Assembly: GCF_002117485.1 (NCBI RefSeq)
Contig: NZ_CP021033.1
Coordinates: 825,016 to 889,015, forward strand
Reading direction: 5' to 3'
Length of the DNA: 64,000 bases
Source of the DNA: Rhizobium sp. NXC14
Lineage (GTDB): Bacteria > Pseudomonadota > Alphaproteobacteria > Rhizobiales > Rhizobiaceae
Shown in pieces: positions 53,548 through 62,671 of the stretch. The notes beneath the pieces were generated by a model, which had not been told where the DNA came from, made no database searches, and saw only the letters and a list, made by a program, of their open reading frames with translations. A program made the translations under genes and the position numbers. Positions within the stretch are counted from its first letter, which is position 1, and each line of letters begins with the position of its first letter.

Positions 53548-54846
53548 ATGAAGAGCGCGACCGTCAGCGCATTGACGCTGAGCACTGTCTTATTTTCAGC
53601 ATCCACCATTTTTGCCCAGGAACTTGCCACCAAAGACCGGATCGGCCTTGCCGATGCGCCGAAAACGCTCGTCGTCCGCCTGACGAACGACAGCCCGAAC
53701 AATTCCGATCCCGCGATTGCCGAGGGCTATCAGAAGCTCTTCGTCGATTTCATCAAGAAGCATCCGGACTGGAAATTGCAGATGCAATTCATGTCCTCCG
53801 ACATCGGCACTGAACAGGCCAAGATGCTGGAGCAGGCCAAGGCTGGCAACGCGCCGGATTGTGCGGCCGTCGACTCCTTCGTGCTCTCGCAGTTCATGGT
53901 CAATCACGTGCTGGCCGATTTCACACCCTATTTCTCCAAGGAAGAAATCGACGATCTCTTCCCCTTCATCCGCGACGGCATCACCGACAAGGACAAGACC
54001 ATCCGTGCCTGGTGGTGGGATACGGACCTGCGCGTTCTCTACCGCAACAAGTCTGTGGTCGCAGATGCGCCGAAGACCTGGGACGAACTGAAGAAGGCCG
54101 CCCTTGCCTCCACCAAGGAGGGCATGGAAGGCGTGCTCTTCAACGGCGGGCGCTGGGAAGGCACGACCTTCGACTGGCTCGCCAATTACTGGGCGCTCGG
54201 CGGCAAACTCGTCGACGACTCGGGCAAGCCAATCTTCGGCGAAGGCGAGAACAAGGAGAAATTCCTGAAGGCGCTGAACTACTTCAAGGATCTCGTCGAT
54301 TCCGGTGCGGCGCCGAAGCGCGTTACGACGATCGCCAATTACGACGACATGAACGCTGCGGCGGCTGCCGCGACGACGGCGCTCTTCATCGGCGGCAACT
54401 GGCAATATGCACAGCTGAAGACGACGCTCGACGAAGAGGAATTCAAGAACTGGACCTTCTCGCCGATCCCGGGCCCCACGGCCGACCAGAAGTCGACGGG
54501 CACCGGCGGCTGGACGGTCGCCTCCTTCAGCAAGGACAAGGAGAAGATCGAAATGTGCGCCAACCTGGCGCGCGACGTCTATATGGGTCCTGCAAACGCG
54601 CTGCAGCAGCAGCTGCCGACGCGCAAGTCGCTCTTCGACAAGTATGAGGTCTTCTCGACGGAAGCCAACAAGACCTTCGCCAATGCGCTGGTCGATGGCC
54701 AGGCCCGGCCCGGCGTGCCGATCTATCCCGAGATCTCCAACCAGATCCAGATCATGATGGGAGACGTACTGTCGGGGACGAAGAAACCGGAAGAGGCCCT
54801 GGATGCCGCATTCAGCGCGGCGATGGAGGCTTACAAGCGTCTCTGA
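53548..54846 (+). CDS. ABC transporter extracellular sugar-binding protein
   Basis: This 432-residue protein has a signal peptide (cut near A23) and solute-binding family 1 features (LVVRLTNDSPNNSDPAI, DCAAVDSFVLSQFM, FIGGNWQYAQLK, GGWTVASFSKDKEK). It delivers a sugar or polyol to the permeases from the periplasm. GGGGAGGAG precedes the ATG. It is the first gene of a 5' to 3' cluster with permeases, a ROK regulator, an isomerase and the ATPase. Confidence 0.93.
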   Translation: MKSATVSALTLSTVLFSASTIFAQELATKDRIGLADAPKTLVVRLTNDSPNNSDPAIAEGYQKLFVDFIKKHPDWKLQMQFMSSDIGTEQAKMLEQAKAGNAPDCAAVDSFVLSQFMVNHVLADFTPYFSKEEIDDLFPFIRDGITDKDKTIRAWWWDTDLRVLYRNKSVVADAPKTWDELKKAALASTKEGMEGVLFNGGRWEGTTFDWLANYWALGGKLVDDSGKPIFGEGENKEKFLKALNYFKDLVDSGAAPKRVTTIANYDDMNAAAAAATTALFIGGNWQYAQLKTTLDEEEFKNWTFSPIPGPTADQKSTGTGGWTVASFSKDKEKIEMCANLARDVYMGPANALQQQLPTRKSLFDKYEVFSTEANKTFANALVDGQARPGVPIYPEISNQIQIMMGDVLSGTKKPEEALDAAFSAAMEAYKRL

Positions 54847-54931
54847 TCCCGGGCGTTTCCAACGCTTCCGACCGCGACGGCGCCTGGACTTGAGGCGCCG
54901 TCGACAGTGCCAAACCCGGACAGAGAAGCCA

Positions 54932-55861
54932 ATGAGCCCTATTGCCATCGAGGCTGACAGCCCGCCTCAGAGCAGAACGTTCATGCGCCGGTTCGCCGGT
55001 GCGCCCCTGCCCTGGATCATGCCGGTGATCATCGTCATCGGCATATTCTACCTTTATCCCGTCATCGACGTTTTCCGGCTTTCCTTCACCAATGCAACAC
55101 TGATCGGCGACACCCAGGACTATACGCTGGGGTCGATCACCAATGCGCTGAGCTCGCCGCAACTGCCCGACATTCTCTGGGCGACGCTGATCTTCGTCGG
55201 CGGCAGCGTCATCGGCCAGCAGATCCTCGGGCTTGCGGTCGCCGTCACCGTCGTTCGCGGCGAAAAGCGCGGCCTGTTCGGCACCACGATCCTGAGGACC
55301 ACGGCGCTCGTCGCCTGGGTCGTGCCGGGCATTGCCGGCGGCATCATCTGGCAGATGCTGTTTTCCGAAGCGCCTTACGGCGCGCTGAACAGCATTTTGA
55401 GGCTGATGCACATGCCGACCGTCGCCTGGCTCTCGGACCCGGCAATGGCGCCGTGGTCGACTCTGATCTCGAACATCTGGCGCGGCACCGCCTTTTCGAT
55501 GGTCGTCATGTATGCGGCGCTGAAATCGATCGATCCCTCGCTCTACGAGGCGGCGGAGGTCGACGGCGCCAGCGCCTCGCAGCAGTTCTTCTTCGTCACG
55601 CTGCCGCAGCTGCGCGCTGCCATCCTCGTCAACATGATCCTGATCACCATCCAGACGGTGAACACCTTCGATGCGATCATCACACTGACAGGCGGCGGAC
55701 CCGGGCGCGCGACCGAAGTGATCTCGCTCTACGTCTTCAATATCGTCTTCCGAAACTATGACCTCTCCGGCGGCAGCGTGCTCTCCGTGCTGATGCTGAT
55801 CATCAGTCTCGGGCTTGCTTTCGTCTATGCGTCGTTCCTGCCGAAGGAGGAAGAGCAATGA
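54932..55861 (+). CDS. ABC transporter permease, MalF-type
   Basis: This 309-residue protein has about six membrane helices and the ATPase-contact EAA motif (YEAAEVDGASASQQFFFVTLPQL). It is one half of the sugar importer's membrane channel. The next permease starts in a 4-base overlap (ATGA). The start at 54932 matches the family N-terminal length. Confidence 0.93.
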   Translation: MSPIAIEADSPPQSRTFMRRFAGAPLPWIMPVIIVIGIFYLYPVIDVFRLSFTNATLIGDTQDYTLGSITNALSSPQLPDILWATLIFVGGSVIGQQILGLAVAVTVVRGEKRGLFGTTILRTTALVAWVVPGIAGGIIWQMLFSEAPYGALNSILRLMHMPTVAWLSDPAMAPWSTLISNIWRGTAFSMVVMYAALKSIDPSLYEAAEVDGASASQQFFFVTLPQLRAAILVNMILITIQTVNTFDAIITLTGGGPGRATEVISLYVFNIVFRNYDLSGGSVLSVLMLIISLGLAFVYASFLPKEEEQ

Positions 55862-56700
55862 GCGGACGCACCGGAAGCCGGTTAGGCGATGCCATGAGCT
55901 ATCTCTTCATGCTGGTGATGTTCGTCTTCTTCGCCGGCCCCCTCACCTATCTGCTGTCGATGGCGCTACGCGACAAGCGCGAGGTCTATCGCGGCGCGGC
56001 GCGCTACATTCCCGACAACCCTACCATTCAGAACTTCATCACCGTTCTCAACAACAGCTATTTCCCGATCTATCTCTGGAACGGCCTGAAGCTTGCGGCT
56101 CTGAGCGGGCTCGGCGTGCTGATCGTGGCCTTGCCCGCCGCTTACGCTTTTTCCCGCTTCCAGTTCCGTGGCAAGGGCCTCTCGATGATGGGGCTGCTGC
56201 TCTTCCAGATGATCTCGCCGCTCGTCATCATGGTGCCGCTCTATCGCTACATGAACCGCCTCGGCCTGCTGGACACGCATTTCGCCGTCGTCATGGTCTA
56301 TATCGCGCTCGGCGTTCCCCTGGCGACCTGGCTGTTGAAAAGTACGGTCGACGGCATTCCGCGCAGCCTCGACGAGGCGGCGATGATCGACGGCTGCAAC
56401 CGCTTCTCGGTTTTCTGGCGCATCATCGTGCCCCTGTCGGCGCCGGGCATCGCCTCGGTTTTCATCATCACTGTGATTGCCGGCTGGTCGCAATTCCTGG
56501 TGCCTTTCCTGCTGCTCACCAAAAATGACCTGATGCCGATCGGCGTCGGAATCTTTAACTTCCGCGGCATGCAGACTGACTCGTCCATCCAGCTGCTTGC
56601 AGCCGCCTGCCTGATTGCGGTCGTTCCGGCGATCGTGGCCTTCCTGTCGCTCCAGAGGCTGATCCTCGGCGCGATGACCAGCGGCGCGGTGAAGGGATGA
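55858..56700 (+). CDS. ABC transporter permease, MalG-type
   Basis: This 280-residue protein has six predicted membrane helices and the EAA motif (LDEAAMIDGCNRFSVFWRIIVPLSAPG). It pairs with the MalF-type permease. Its start overlaps the previous stop, so translation is coupled. Confidence 0.93.
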   Translation: MSGRTGSRLGDAMSYLFMLVMFVFFAGPLTYLLSMALRDKREVYRGAARYIPDNPTIQNFITVLNNSYFPIYLWNGLKLAALSGLGVLIVALPAAYAFSRFQFRGKGLSMMGLLLFQMISPLVIMVPLYRYMNRLGLLDTHFAVVMVYIALGVPLATWLLKSTVDGIPRSLDEAAMIDGCNRFSVFWRIIVPLSAPGIASVFIITVIAGWSQFLVPFLLLTKNDLMPIGVGIFNFRGMQTDSSIQLLAAACLIAVVPAIVAFLSLQRLILGAMTSGAVKG

Positions 56701-56743
56701 GAGGGTCTGCTTCACTCTCCACGCGCGCGGAAGGATTGAACGC

Positions 56744-57982
56744 ATGAACCAGACACTCGGCGCTAGGCTCTCCCCCGATCTGACGGGCTCCAATGTCGAA
56801 GACGCGGGCGAGCACAACAGGGCCGTCGTCCTGCGCTGCATCCACCGCCAGGCGCCGATTTCGCGCGCCGAAATCGCCAGGCAGACCGGCTTCACCAAAC
56901 CGGCGATCGCCCGCATCGTCGACCGCCTCCTGGACGAGGGCCTGATCATGGAGGCCCGCCGCCGGCATGGGCTCAGAGGCCAGCCGGCAATCGAACTCGA
57001 AATCAATCCCGAGGCCTATTACGCCATCGGCATCAACATCGACCGCGACCATCTGACGATCCTGGCGGTTGACGCCGTCGGCAATGTGCGCGCCCGCGTA
57101 CACCACGAGAAACGCTTCATCCTGCCGGCGGAATTCATGCAACTGACATCAGATGCGATCTCGCATTTCCAGCGCAGCCGGCTGATCGACGATGCGCGCC
57201 TTGCCGGCATCGGCCTTGCTATGCCGGATTGGCTCGGCGAAATCTCGCTGCTCGGCAAGCCCGACGCCTATCAGGAATGGACTGATTTCGACGTGCGCGC
57301 CGCACTGGAGAGCCTGACGCCGCATCCCGTCTTCACCGAAAATGAGGCTAATGCCGCTGCCCTTGCCGAGCTCAACTACGGCCTCGGCGCGGAAAGCAGC
57401 AGCTTCTTCTATATTGCCGTCAATGCCTGCCCGGGCGGCGGCCTCGTTCTCGACGGCAACGGCCATCGCGGCGCCATGGGCCTCAGTGGCGAGATCGGCT
57501 GGCTTCCGATTGCCGACGGCCGCGACGGCGAGGCGCAGAAGGTCCAGCTTCTCGGGGAGATCTTCTCGCTGTTCTTCCTCTATGATTTCCTCGCCCGGCA
57601 TGGGATCAAGGTGAGCGTGCCGCAGGATCTGCTGACCCTCGACGCGCGCGGCAAGCGCCTCGTTTCGCAATGGCTGAAGGAAATGAGCGCGCATCTCGCC
57701 GTCGCGGTCAAACATATCGCCATGATCGTCGATCCCGACGCCGTGCTCGTCGGCGGCCGGCTGCCGATCCGCATCGTCGATGAATTGCTGCGTTATGTGC
57801 ACGAACATCTCGACGCCGAGGACACGAACCTGCCCTCGCTGCATCGCGCCTCGATCGGCGAGGATGCCTCGGCCATGGGTGCGGCGGCCATGCCGATGGC
57901 GGCGGCGCTGATGCTCGCCTCGGCAGACGTAGCGCAGCGCACGCGCTCGCCGCTGAAATTCATGGACCGGCTGAACAGTTGA
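56744..57982 (+). CDS. ROK family transcriptional regulator
   Basis: This 412-residue ROK protein has a winged-helix N-terminus (ISRAEIARQTGFTKPAIARIVDRLLDEGLI) and a ROK domain with FTENEANAAALAEL and GAMGLSGEIGWLP. The CxCGxxGCxE zinc motif is absent. It is within the importer operon, 43 bases after the permease, and is the second ROK regulator of the island, so the two may respond to different inputs. Confidence 0.92.
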   Translation: MNQTLGARLSPDLTGSNVEDAGEHNRAVVLRCIHRQAPISRAEIARQTGFTKPAIARIVDRLLDEGLIMEARRRHGLRGQPAIELEINPEAYYAIGINIDRDHLTILAVDAVGNVRARVHHEKRFILPAEFMQLTSDAISHFQRSRLIDDARLAGIGLAMPDWLGEISLLGKPDAYQEWTDFDVRAALESLTPHPVFTENEANAAALAELNYGLGAESSSFFYIAVNACPGGGLVLDGNGHRGAMGLSGEIGWLPIADGRDGEAQKVQLLGEIFSLFFLYDFLARHGIKVSVPQDLLTLDARGKRLVSQWLKEMSAHLAVAVKHIAMIVDPDAVLVGGRLPIRIVDELLRYVHEHLDAEDTNLPSLHRASIGEDASAMGAAAMPMAAALMLASADVAQRTRSPLKFMDRLNS

Positions 57983-58023
57983 AACGGCCGCAAGGCCCCG
58001 GATTGTGATGAGGATCGGAGGAT

Positions 58024-58881
58024 ATGGTGAAAATCGGCTTCTATACCTCGACATTCAATGACCGCCCGCTGGAGGAAGTGGTAGATTTCGCCGCATCGGC
58101 GGGGTTCGAAGCGATCGAGATCGATGTCGGCGGCCACATCAAGACGCCCGACCGGGTGGAGGACGCCGTCTCGCTGGCACGAAGCCGCGGCCTCTTCGTT
58201 TCGTCGATTACTTTTTTCGGCAATCAGCTCGATGCCGACCGCGACAAGCGCCGCGAGCTCCGGGCAAGGACCTCAGAATTTGCCGAAGCGATCGGCGGCG
58301 CCGGCGTTCCGATCTTCGTGATCTTTCCCGGTCGTAACGATACGGCAAGCGACGAGGCCAATTATGACGACTTCGCCGACTTCGCGATTGGGCTGATCGC
58401 GCAAACGCAGGCAAGCGGCCTCACCATCGCGATCGAGAACTGGCCCGGACCTAGAGATGATTTCATCGGAACGACGCCTAGGGGATGGCAGGAACTTTTC
58501 CGCCGCATCGAGGACCGCCGCTTCGGCCTCGAATTCGACCCCTCGCACCTCATCCGCATCGGCGTCGATCCCTATCGGGCGCTGGAGGCGGTCAAGGACC
58601 GCATCGCCATTCTGCACGCCAAGGATACGGCGATCGACGCCGAGGCCCTGCAGGCACTCGGCTATCACGGCAAGGGCTGGTGGCAATACAAGTTGCCGGG
58701 GCTGGGTCTGCTCGACTGGCCGCGTTTCCTCAGGCAGGCCCGCGGCTACGGTTTTGACGGCACTCTGTCGATCGAGCACGAGGATGCCGCTTACGGCTGG
58801 CCGGGCAAGGACTTGGCCGCGCGCACGGAGGGTGAGCGCCTCGGCCTCGATTTTCTCAAAAGTGTCTTGAACGGACTTTGA
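58024..58881 (+). CDS. TIM-barrel sugar phosphate isomerase/epimerase
   Basis: This 285-residue AP-endonuclease-2-type TIM barrel has FYTSTFNDRPLEEVVDFAASAGFEAIEID, IAIENWPGP, FGLEFDPSHLIRIGVDP, ILHAKDTAID and LSIEHEDAAYG, with metal ligand residues (Glu, Asp, His, Glu) in place. It likely isomerises or epimerises the imported sugar. Located between the ROK and ATPase genes. Confidence 0.9.
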   Translation: MVKIGFYTSTFNDRPLEEVVDFAASAGFEAIEIDVGGHIKTPDRVEDAVSLARSRGLFVSSITFFGNQLDADRDKRRELRARTSEFAEAIGGAGVPIFVIFPGRNDTASDEANYDDFADFAIGLIAQTQASGLTIAIENWPGPRDDFIGTTPRGWQELFRRIEDRRFGLEFDPSHLIRIGVDPYRALEAVKDRIAILHAKDTAIDAEALQALGYHGKGWWQYKLPGLGLLDWPRFLRQARGYGFDGTLSIEHEDAAYGWPGKDLAARTEGERLGLDFLKSVLNGL

Positions 58882-58903
58882 CGGCGAATTCGGGAGGAGT
58901 TTC

Positions 58904-59965
58904 ATGGCCCATGTTTCGGTCAGCAATGCGCGCAAGGACTACGGCGCGTTCAAAGCGATCAAAGGCGTGTCCGTCGATATCGGCGACGGCGAATTCGTCG
59001 TCCTGGTCGGCCCCTCCGGCTGCGGAAAATCGACGCTGCTCAGAATGATCGCCGGCCTGGAGGGCATCACTTCGGGCAAGATCCAGATCGGCAAGCACAT
59101 CGTCAACGAGCTTGCGCCCAAAGACCGCGACATCGCCATGGTGTTCCAGAACTATGCGCTCTATCCGCATATGACGGTGGCGAAGAACATGGGCTTCTCG
59201 CTGCGGATGAAGCGCATGCCGAGATCGGAGATCGATCAGCGCGTCGGCAATGCGGCAAAAATCCTCGGGCTGGAAAACCTGCTGGAGCGTTATCCGAAGC
59301 AGCTTTCGGGCGGCCAGCGTCAGCGCGTCGCCATGGGCCGGGCGATCGTGCGCGATCCGGCCGTCTTCCTGTTCGACGAGCCTTTGTCGAACCTCGATGC
59401 CAAGCTTCGGGTGCAGATGCGCTCGGAGATCAAGGAACTGCATCAGCGGCTGCAGACGACGACAATCTACGTGACCCACGACCAGATCGAAGCCATGACC
59501 ATGGCAGACAAGATCGTTGTCATGAAGGACGGGCTGATCGAGCAATCGGGCTCGCCGCTCGAACTCTACGACCGCCCGAACAATCTGTTCGTCGCCGGTT
59601 TCATCGGCTCGCCGGCGATGAATTTCATCAAGGGCAGCATGAGTGAAGACGGGTTCAGGACCGTGGACGGGCTGCTGCTGCCGAGCGAACGCCGGCCGAA
59701 GGATGCCGTGACCTACGGCATTCGCCCCGAACATATCATGCTCGACCCCAACGGCATCGAAGTGACGACCGTCGTCGTCGAGCCCACAGGCTCGGAAACA
59801 CTCGTGCTCGTGCGGCTCGGAGGGCAGACGCTGACCTGCGTCTTCCGCGAGCGAATCCGGGCCGCCCCCGGCGACGTGTTGAGGATCGCCCCCGGCCACG
59901 ACACCGTTCACCTCTTCGGCGCCGACGAGCAGCGCATCACTACAGGCGAAGCGCCATTGAGTTAA
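58904..59965 (+). CDS. ABC transporter ATPase, UgpC/MsmK-type
   Basis: This 353-residue ATPase has Walker A GPSGCGKST at residues 36-44, LSGGQ at 134-138, Walker B FLFDEP at 155-160, the His in IYVTHDQIEAMTMAD, and a C-terminal regulatory MalK-type domain (YGIRPEHI). It powers the importer encoded upstream. GGAGGAG precedes the start. A strong hairpin follows the gene. Confidence 0.95.
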   Translation: MAHVSVSNARKDYGAFKAIKGVSVDIGDGEFVVLVGPSGCGKSTLLRMIAGLEGITSGKIQIGKHIVNELAPKDRDIAMVFQNYALYPHMTVAKNMGFSLRMKRMPRSEIDQRVGNAAKILGLENLLERYPKQLSGGQRQRVAMGRAIVRDPAVFLFDEPLSNLDAKLRVQMRSEIKELHQRLQTTTIYVTHDQIEAMTMADKIVVMKDGLIEQSGSPLELYDRPNNLFVAGFIGSPAMNFIKGSMSEDGFRTVDGLLLPSERRPKDAVTYGIRPEHIMLDPNGIEVTTVVVEPTGSETLVLVRLGGQTLTCVFRERIRAAPGDVLRIAPGHDTVHLFGADEQRITTGEAPLS

Positions 59966-60001
59966 GCCCGCCGAATGCCCCCTCCCCTTCGGCCGGGCGC
60001 C

Positions 60002-60030
60002 GCCGGGGGCGCGTTATCAGCGCCCCCGGC
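60002..60030 (+). terminator. Strong hairpin after the ATPase gene
   Basis: An 11-bp perfect GC stem, GCCGGGGGCGC (60002-60012) and GCGCCCCCGGC (60020-60030) with a 7-base loop, lies 37 bases past the stop. It lacks a T run but would insulate repABC from the sugar operon. Confidence 0.65.
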
Positions 60031-60093
60031 CCAAAATCCCCGGTCGTCCGGACATCACGCAGAGATCCGGCAAGTGCTTGAACGAGCATCGAA

Positions 60094-60151
60094 AAGGTTA
60101 ATATGCGTTAACCTTAAATTTCTTGGCCGGTATCGGAGAATCGCGGATAAT
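60094..60151 (+). promoter_or_regulatory. Putative repABC promoter and operator
   Basis: An 8-bp inverted repeat AAGGTTAA-N6-TTAACCTT (60094-60115) lies upstream of a TTGGCC (60123-60128), 17-base spacer and GATAAT (60146-60151). RepA proteins of this family repress their own operon, so the repeat is a candidate RepA site. This is inference from layout. Confidence 0.6.
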
Positions 60152-60205
60152 AACGTTTACAGGGGCTTTTGATCCCGAAAACCGTTATCCGAAAGATTGC
60201 TGCCG

Positions 60206-61414
60206 ATGAACGCTAATTCGAATGCCGTGAAGGCCGCGCCGCTCTATTTCGAGGATCAGATTCTCGAGCACGGCGACGTGATTTCGAAGAAGCTGCATCT
60301 CCTGAGCGTGCAGCGCTTTCCGCCGAACGCGAAGAAGACGCTGCGCAGCTTTTCTCTTGCCGAGGTCGCCAGTTATGTCGGCGCTTCGCAGAGCACGCTG
60401 AAGAAACTGCATCTCGAGGGCAAAGGCCCCTGCCCGCAAACGTCGCCTTCTGGGCGGCGCTCCTACAGCGCCGAGCAGATGCTCGAGCTGAGGCGCTATC
60501 TCGATGCGCATGGCCGCTCCGAAAGCCGCATGTATGTGCCCCATCGCCGCGCTCATGAGAAGCTACAGGTCGTCGCCGTCGTCAATTTCAAGGGCGGCTC
60601 GGGCAAGACGACGACGGCTGCCCATCTTGCCCAGCATCTGGCGCTGACCGGCCACCGCGTGCTCGCCGTCGATCTCGATCCGCAGGCATCGCTCTCCTCC
60701 CTGCACGGCTTCCAGCCGGAGTTCGACCAGGCCGCCTCGCTCTATGAAGCGATCCGCTACGACGGCGAGAAAAAGCCGCTCTCCGAGATCATCCACAAGA
60801 CGAATTTTCCCGGTCTCGACATCGTGCCAGCCAATCTCGACCTGCAGGAATATGAATACGATACGCCGCTTGCCATGGCCGACAAATCGACCAATGACGG
60901 CAAGACCTTCTTCACCCGCATCTCTCGCGCGCTTGCCGAGGTCGACGATCGTTACGACGTCGTCGTCATCGATTGCCCGCCGCAGCTCGGCTACCTCACG
61001 CTGACGGCGCTGACGGCCGCGACCAGCGTTTTGATCACCATCCATCCGCAGATGCTCGACGTCATGTCGATGGGCCAGTTCCTTCTGATGCTCGGCGGCA
61101 TCCTGAAGCCAATCCGCGCCGCCGGCGCCGAAGTGAACCTCTCCTGGTATCGCTATCTCATCACCCGCTTTGAGCCGACCGATGTGCCGCAGGCGCAGAT
61201 GGTCGGCTTCATGTCGACGATGTTCCACGAATTCATGCTGAAGAACCAGATGGTCAAATCCACCGCGATCTCAGATGCCGGGATCACCAAGCAAACGCTT
61301 TACGAGGTCGAGCGCGCCTCGATGAACCGGGGAACCTATGATCGCGCGCTGGAGGCGATGGGCGCCGTCAACACGGAGATCGCCGGCCTTATTCACCAGG
61401 CATGGGGGCGGTGA
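60206..61414 (+). CDS. repA: Plasmid partitioning protein RepA
   Basis: This 402-residue ParA-type ATPase has an N-terminal DNA-binding part and the deviant Walker A KGGSGKTT at residues 129-136, VLAVDLDPQAS and VVVIDCPPQLG. It segregates the plasmid and represses repABC with RepB. A TTG nine bases upstream is an alternative start; the ATG at 60206 was preferred. It is the first gene of repABC. Confidence 0.95.
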   Translation: MNANSNAVKAAPLYFEDQILEHGDVISKKLHLLSVQRFPPNAKKTLRSFSLAEVASYVGASQSTLKKLHLEGKGPCPQTSPSGRRSYSAEQMLELRRYLDAHGRSESRMYVPHRRAHEKLQVVAVVNFKGGSGKTTTAAHLAQHLALTGHRVLAVDLDPQASLSSLHGFQPEFDQAASLYEAIRYDGEKKPLSEIIHKTNFPGLDIVPANLDLQEYEYDTPLAMADKSTNDGKTFFTRISRALAEVDDRYDVVVIDCPPQLGYLTLTALTAATSVLITIHPQMLDVMSMGQFLLMLGGILKPIRAAGAEVNLSWYRYLITRFEPTDVPQAQMVGFMSTMFHEFMLKNQMVKSTAISDAGITKQTLYEVERASMNRGTYDRALEAMGAVNTEIAGLIHQAWGR

Positions 61415-61438
61415 ATTTGTCGGCTGACAAATTCACCG
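61409..61438. promoter_or_regulatory. 13-bp inverted repeat between repA and repB
   Basis: CGGTGAATTTGTC (61409-61421) and GACAAATTCACCG (61426-61438) form a perfect 13-bp repeat with loop GGCT, overlapping the repA stop. In some repABC plasmids parS-like sites lie in this interval, and the RNA hairpin could also affect repB translation. The role is inference. Confidence 0.65.
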
Positions 61439-61484
61439 TTTCCGTGAAGCAAATCAATGCAATGACCGCAATCGGAGGACGCTG

Positions 61485-62459
61485 ATGGCACGAAAGAATC
61501 TGCTGGAAGGGCTGGCCGATATGCCTGATGAAAACGCAGGCGCGCCGAACTACCCGATGCGCGGGGCAGGCCGGTCGCTCGTCCGCTCGCTGGATGAGCT
61601 TGCCAAGCAGGCGGAAAAATTCCTGGAGGGCGAGGCGGTGGTCGATCTCGACCCCGATCTCGTCGAAGCGTCCTTCATCAAGGACCGCCTGTCCGAGGAT
61701 GACGAGGACTTCCAAGCGCTCGTCGAAGCGATCCGCGCGCGCGGACAGGACACGCCCATCCTGGTGCGTCCCCACGCCAGGATCGACGGACGTTATCAGG
61801 TGGTCTTTGGTCACCGGCGGCTGCGCGCCGCCCGCGAACTCGGCCGCAATGTCCGTGCCGTCGTCAAGGTGATCGACGACCGGACCCACGTGATCGCCCA
61901 GGGGCAGGAGAATTCGGCCCGCGCCGACCTCACCTTCATCGAACGAGCGCTCTTCGCCCGGCGGCTGGAGGAGCTCGGCTACGACAGGGAGGTCATCTCG
62001 ACAGCCCTTGCCGCCAATGCGGCTTCGGTCTCGAAGATGATGTCGGTGATGGATCGCATCTCGCCGGAGGTCGTCCAGGCAATCGGACCGGCACCCGGCG
62101 TCGGCCGCGAGCGCTGGGTGGAGCTGTCGCTGCTCGCCGGCAAATCCGCCAATGCGGCAAACGTCGCCAATGTCCTGCAGGACGACAACTTTCATCAGCT
62201 ACCTTCCGACAAACGTTTTGAAGCGCTCTACACGGCACTGAACAAAAGCGCGCGACCGGTCAAGAAAACCGTCGCCGCGAAGAAGGTCAAATGGCAGCCG
62301 CGGGACAAGGCAGTCCAGGCGGAAATGAAGAATGACGGCAAGGCGTTCTCGCTCTCGATGAAGGCGAGAAATGCCGGCCGCTTCGGAGACTTTCTCTCCT
62401 GTAGGCTGGATGCGCTCTACGAGCAATTCCTCGCCGAGGAGGGCAAACAAGGAGACTGA
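61485..62459 (+). CDS. repB: Plasmid partitioning protein RepB
   Basis: This 324-residue ParB-family protein has a nuclease-like N-terminal ParB domain (PILVRPHARIDGRYQVVFGHRRLRAARELG) and a central HTH region (DREVISTALAANAASVSKMMSVMDR). It binds parS and works with RepA. CGGAGGAC precedes the ATG. Confidence 0.95.
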   Translation: MARKNLLEGLADMPDENAGAPNYPMRGAGRSLVRSLDELAKQAEKFLEGEAVVDLDPDLVEASFIKDRLSEDDEDFQALVEAIRARGQDTPILVRPHARIDGRYQVVFGHRRLRAARELGRNVRAVVKVIDDRTHVIAQGQENSARADLTFIERALFARRLEELGYDREVISTALAANAASVSKMMSVMDRISPEVVQAIGPAPGVGRERWVELSLLAGKSANAANVANVLQDDNFHQLPSDKRFEALYTALNKSARPVKKTVAAKKVKWQPRDKAVQAEMKNDGKAFSLSMKARNAGRFGDFLSCRLDALYEQFLAEEGKQGD

Positions 62460-62465
62460 AACCGC

Positions 62466-62524
62466 AAAAGAAAAAGGCCCCCAAACGAACGAGTCGTGGA
62501 AGCCCTTCTCACATCCTTAAGCAA
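62466..62524 (-). ncRNA. Counter-transcribed antisense RNA (incompatibility factor)
   Basis: On the minus strand, TTGACT (62558-62553), a 17-base spacer and GATTCT (62535-62530) form a promoter. It would start a short RNA near 62524 that ends at a hairpin with a T run (AAAAAG on the plus strand at 62471-62476). repABC plasmids carry such ctRNA of about 50-60 bases between repB and repC, where it blocks repC expression and sets incompatibility. The start point is approximate. Confidence 0.8.
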
Positions 62525-62671
62525 GACAGAGAATCGCATTTTCACGAATCCCAGTCAAGAGTCCTGCTGCGCCTCGGCGTCTTTTCAGACGCGCAAATGA
62601 CGCTGCGGCACTTTTCCTCTTCGCATCGTTTCGGTGAGCGGATTTCTTTTGCCTGAACAGAGGTGAAGGAA

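Noticed and set aside
53596..54948. 450-codon open frame on the minus strand
   Set aside because: It is the antisense shadow of the sugar-binding protein and permease start, with no ribosome site or family pattern. GC-rich third positions often leave such long shadows open.
54812..55858. 348-codon open frame on the minus strand
   Set aside because: Antisense shadow of the first permease; the composition (DQHQHGEH-like runs) is not protein-like, and the sense strand matches a known family.
60197..60205. TTG at 60197 as the repA start
   Set aside because: It gives only three extra residues and lacks a better ribosome site than the ATG at 60206.
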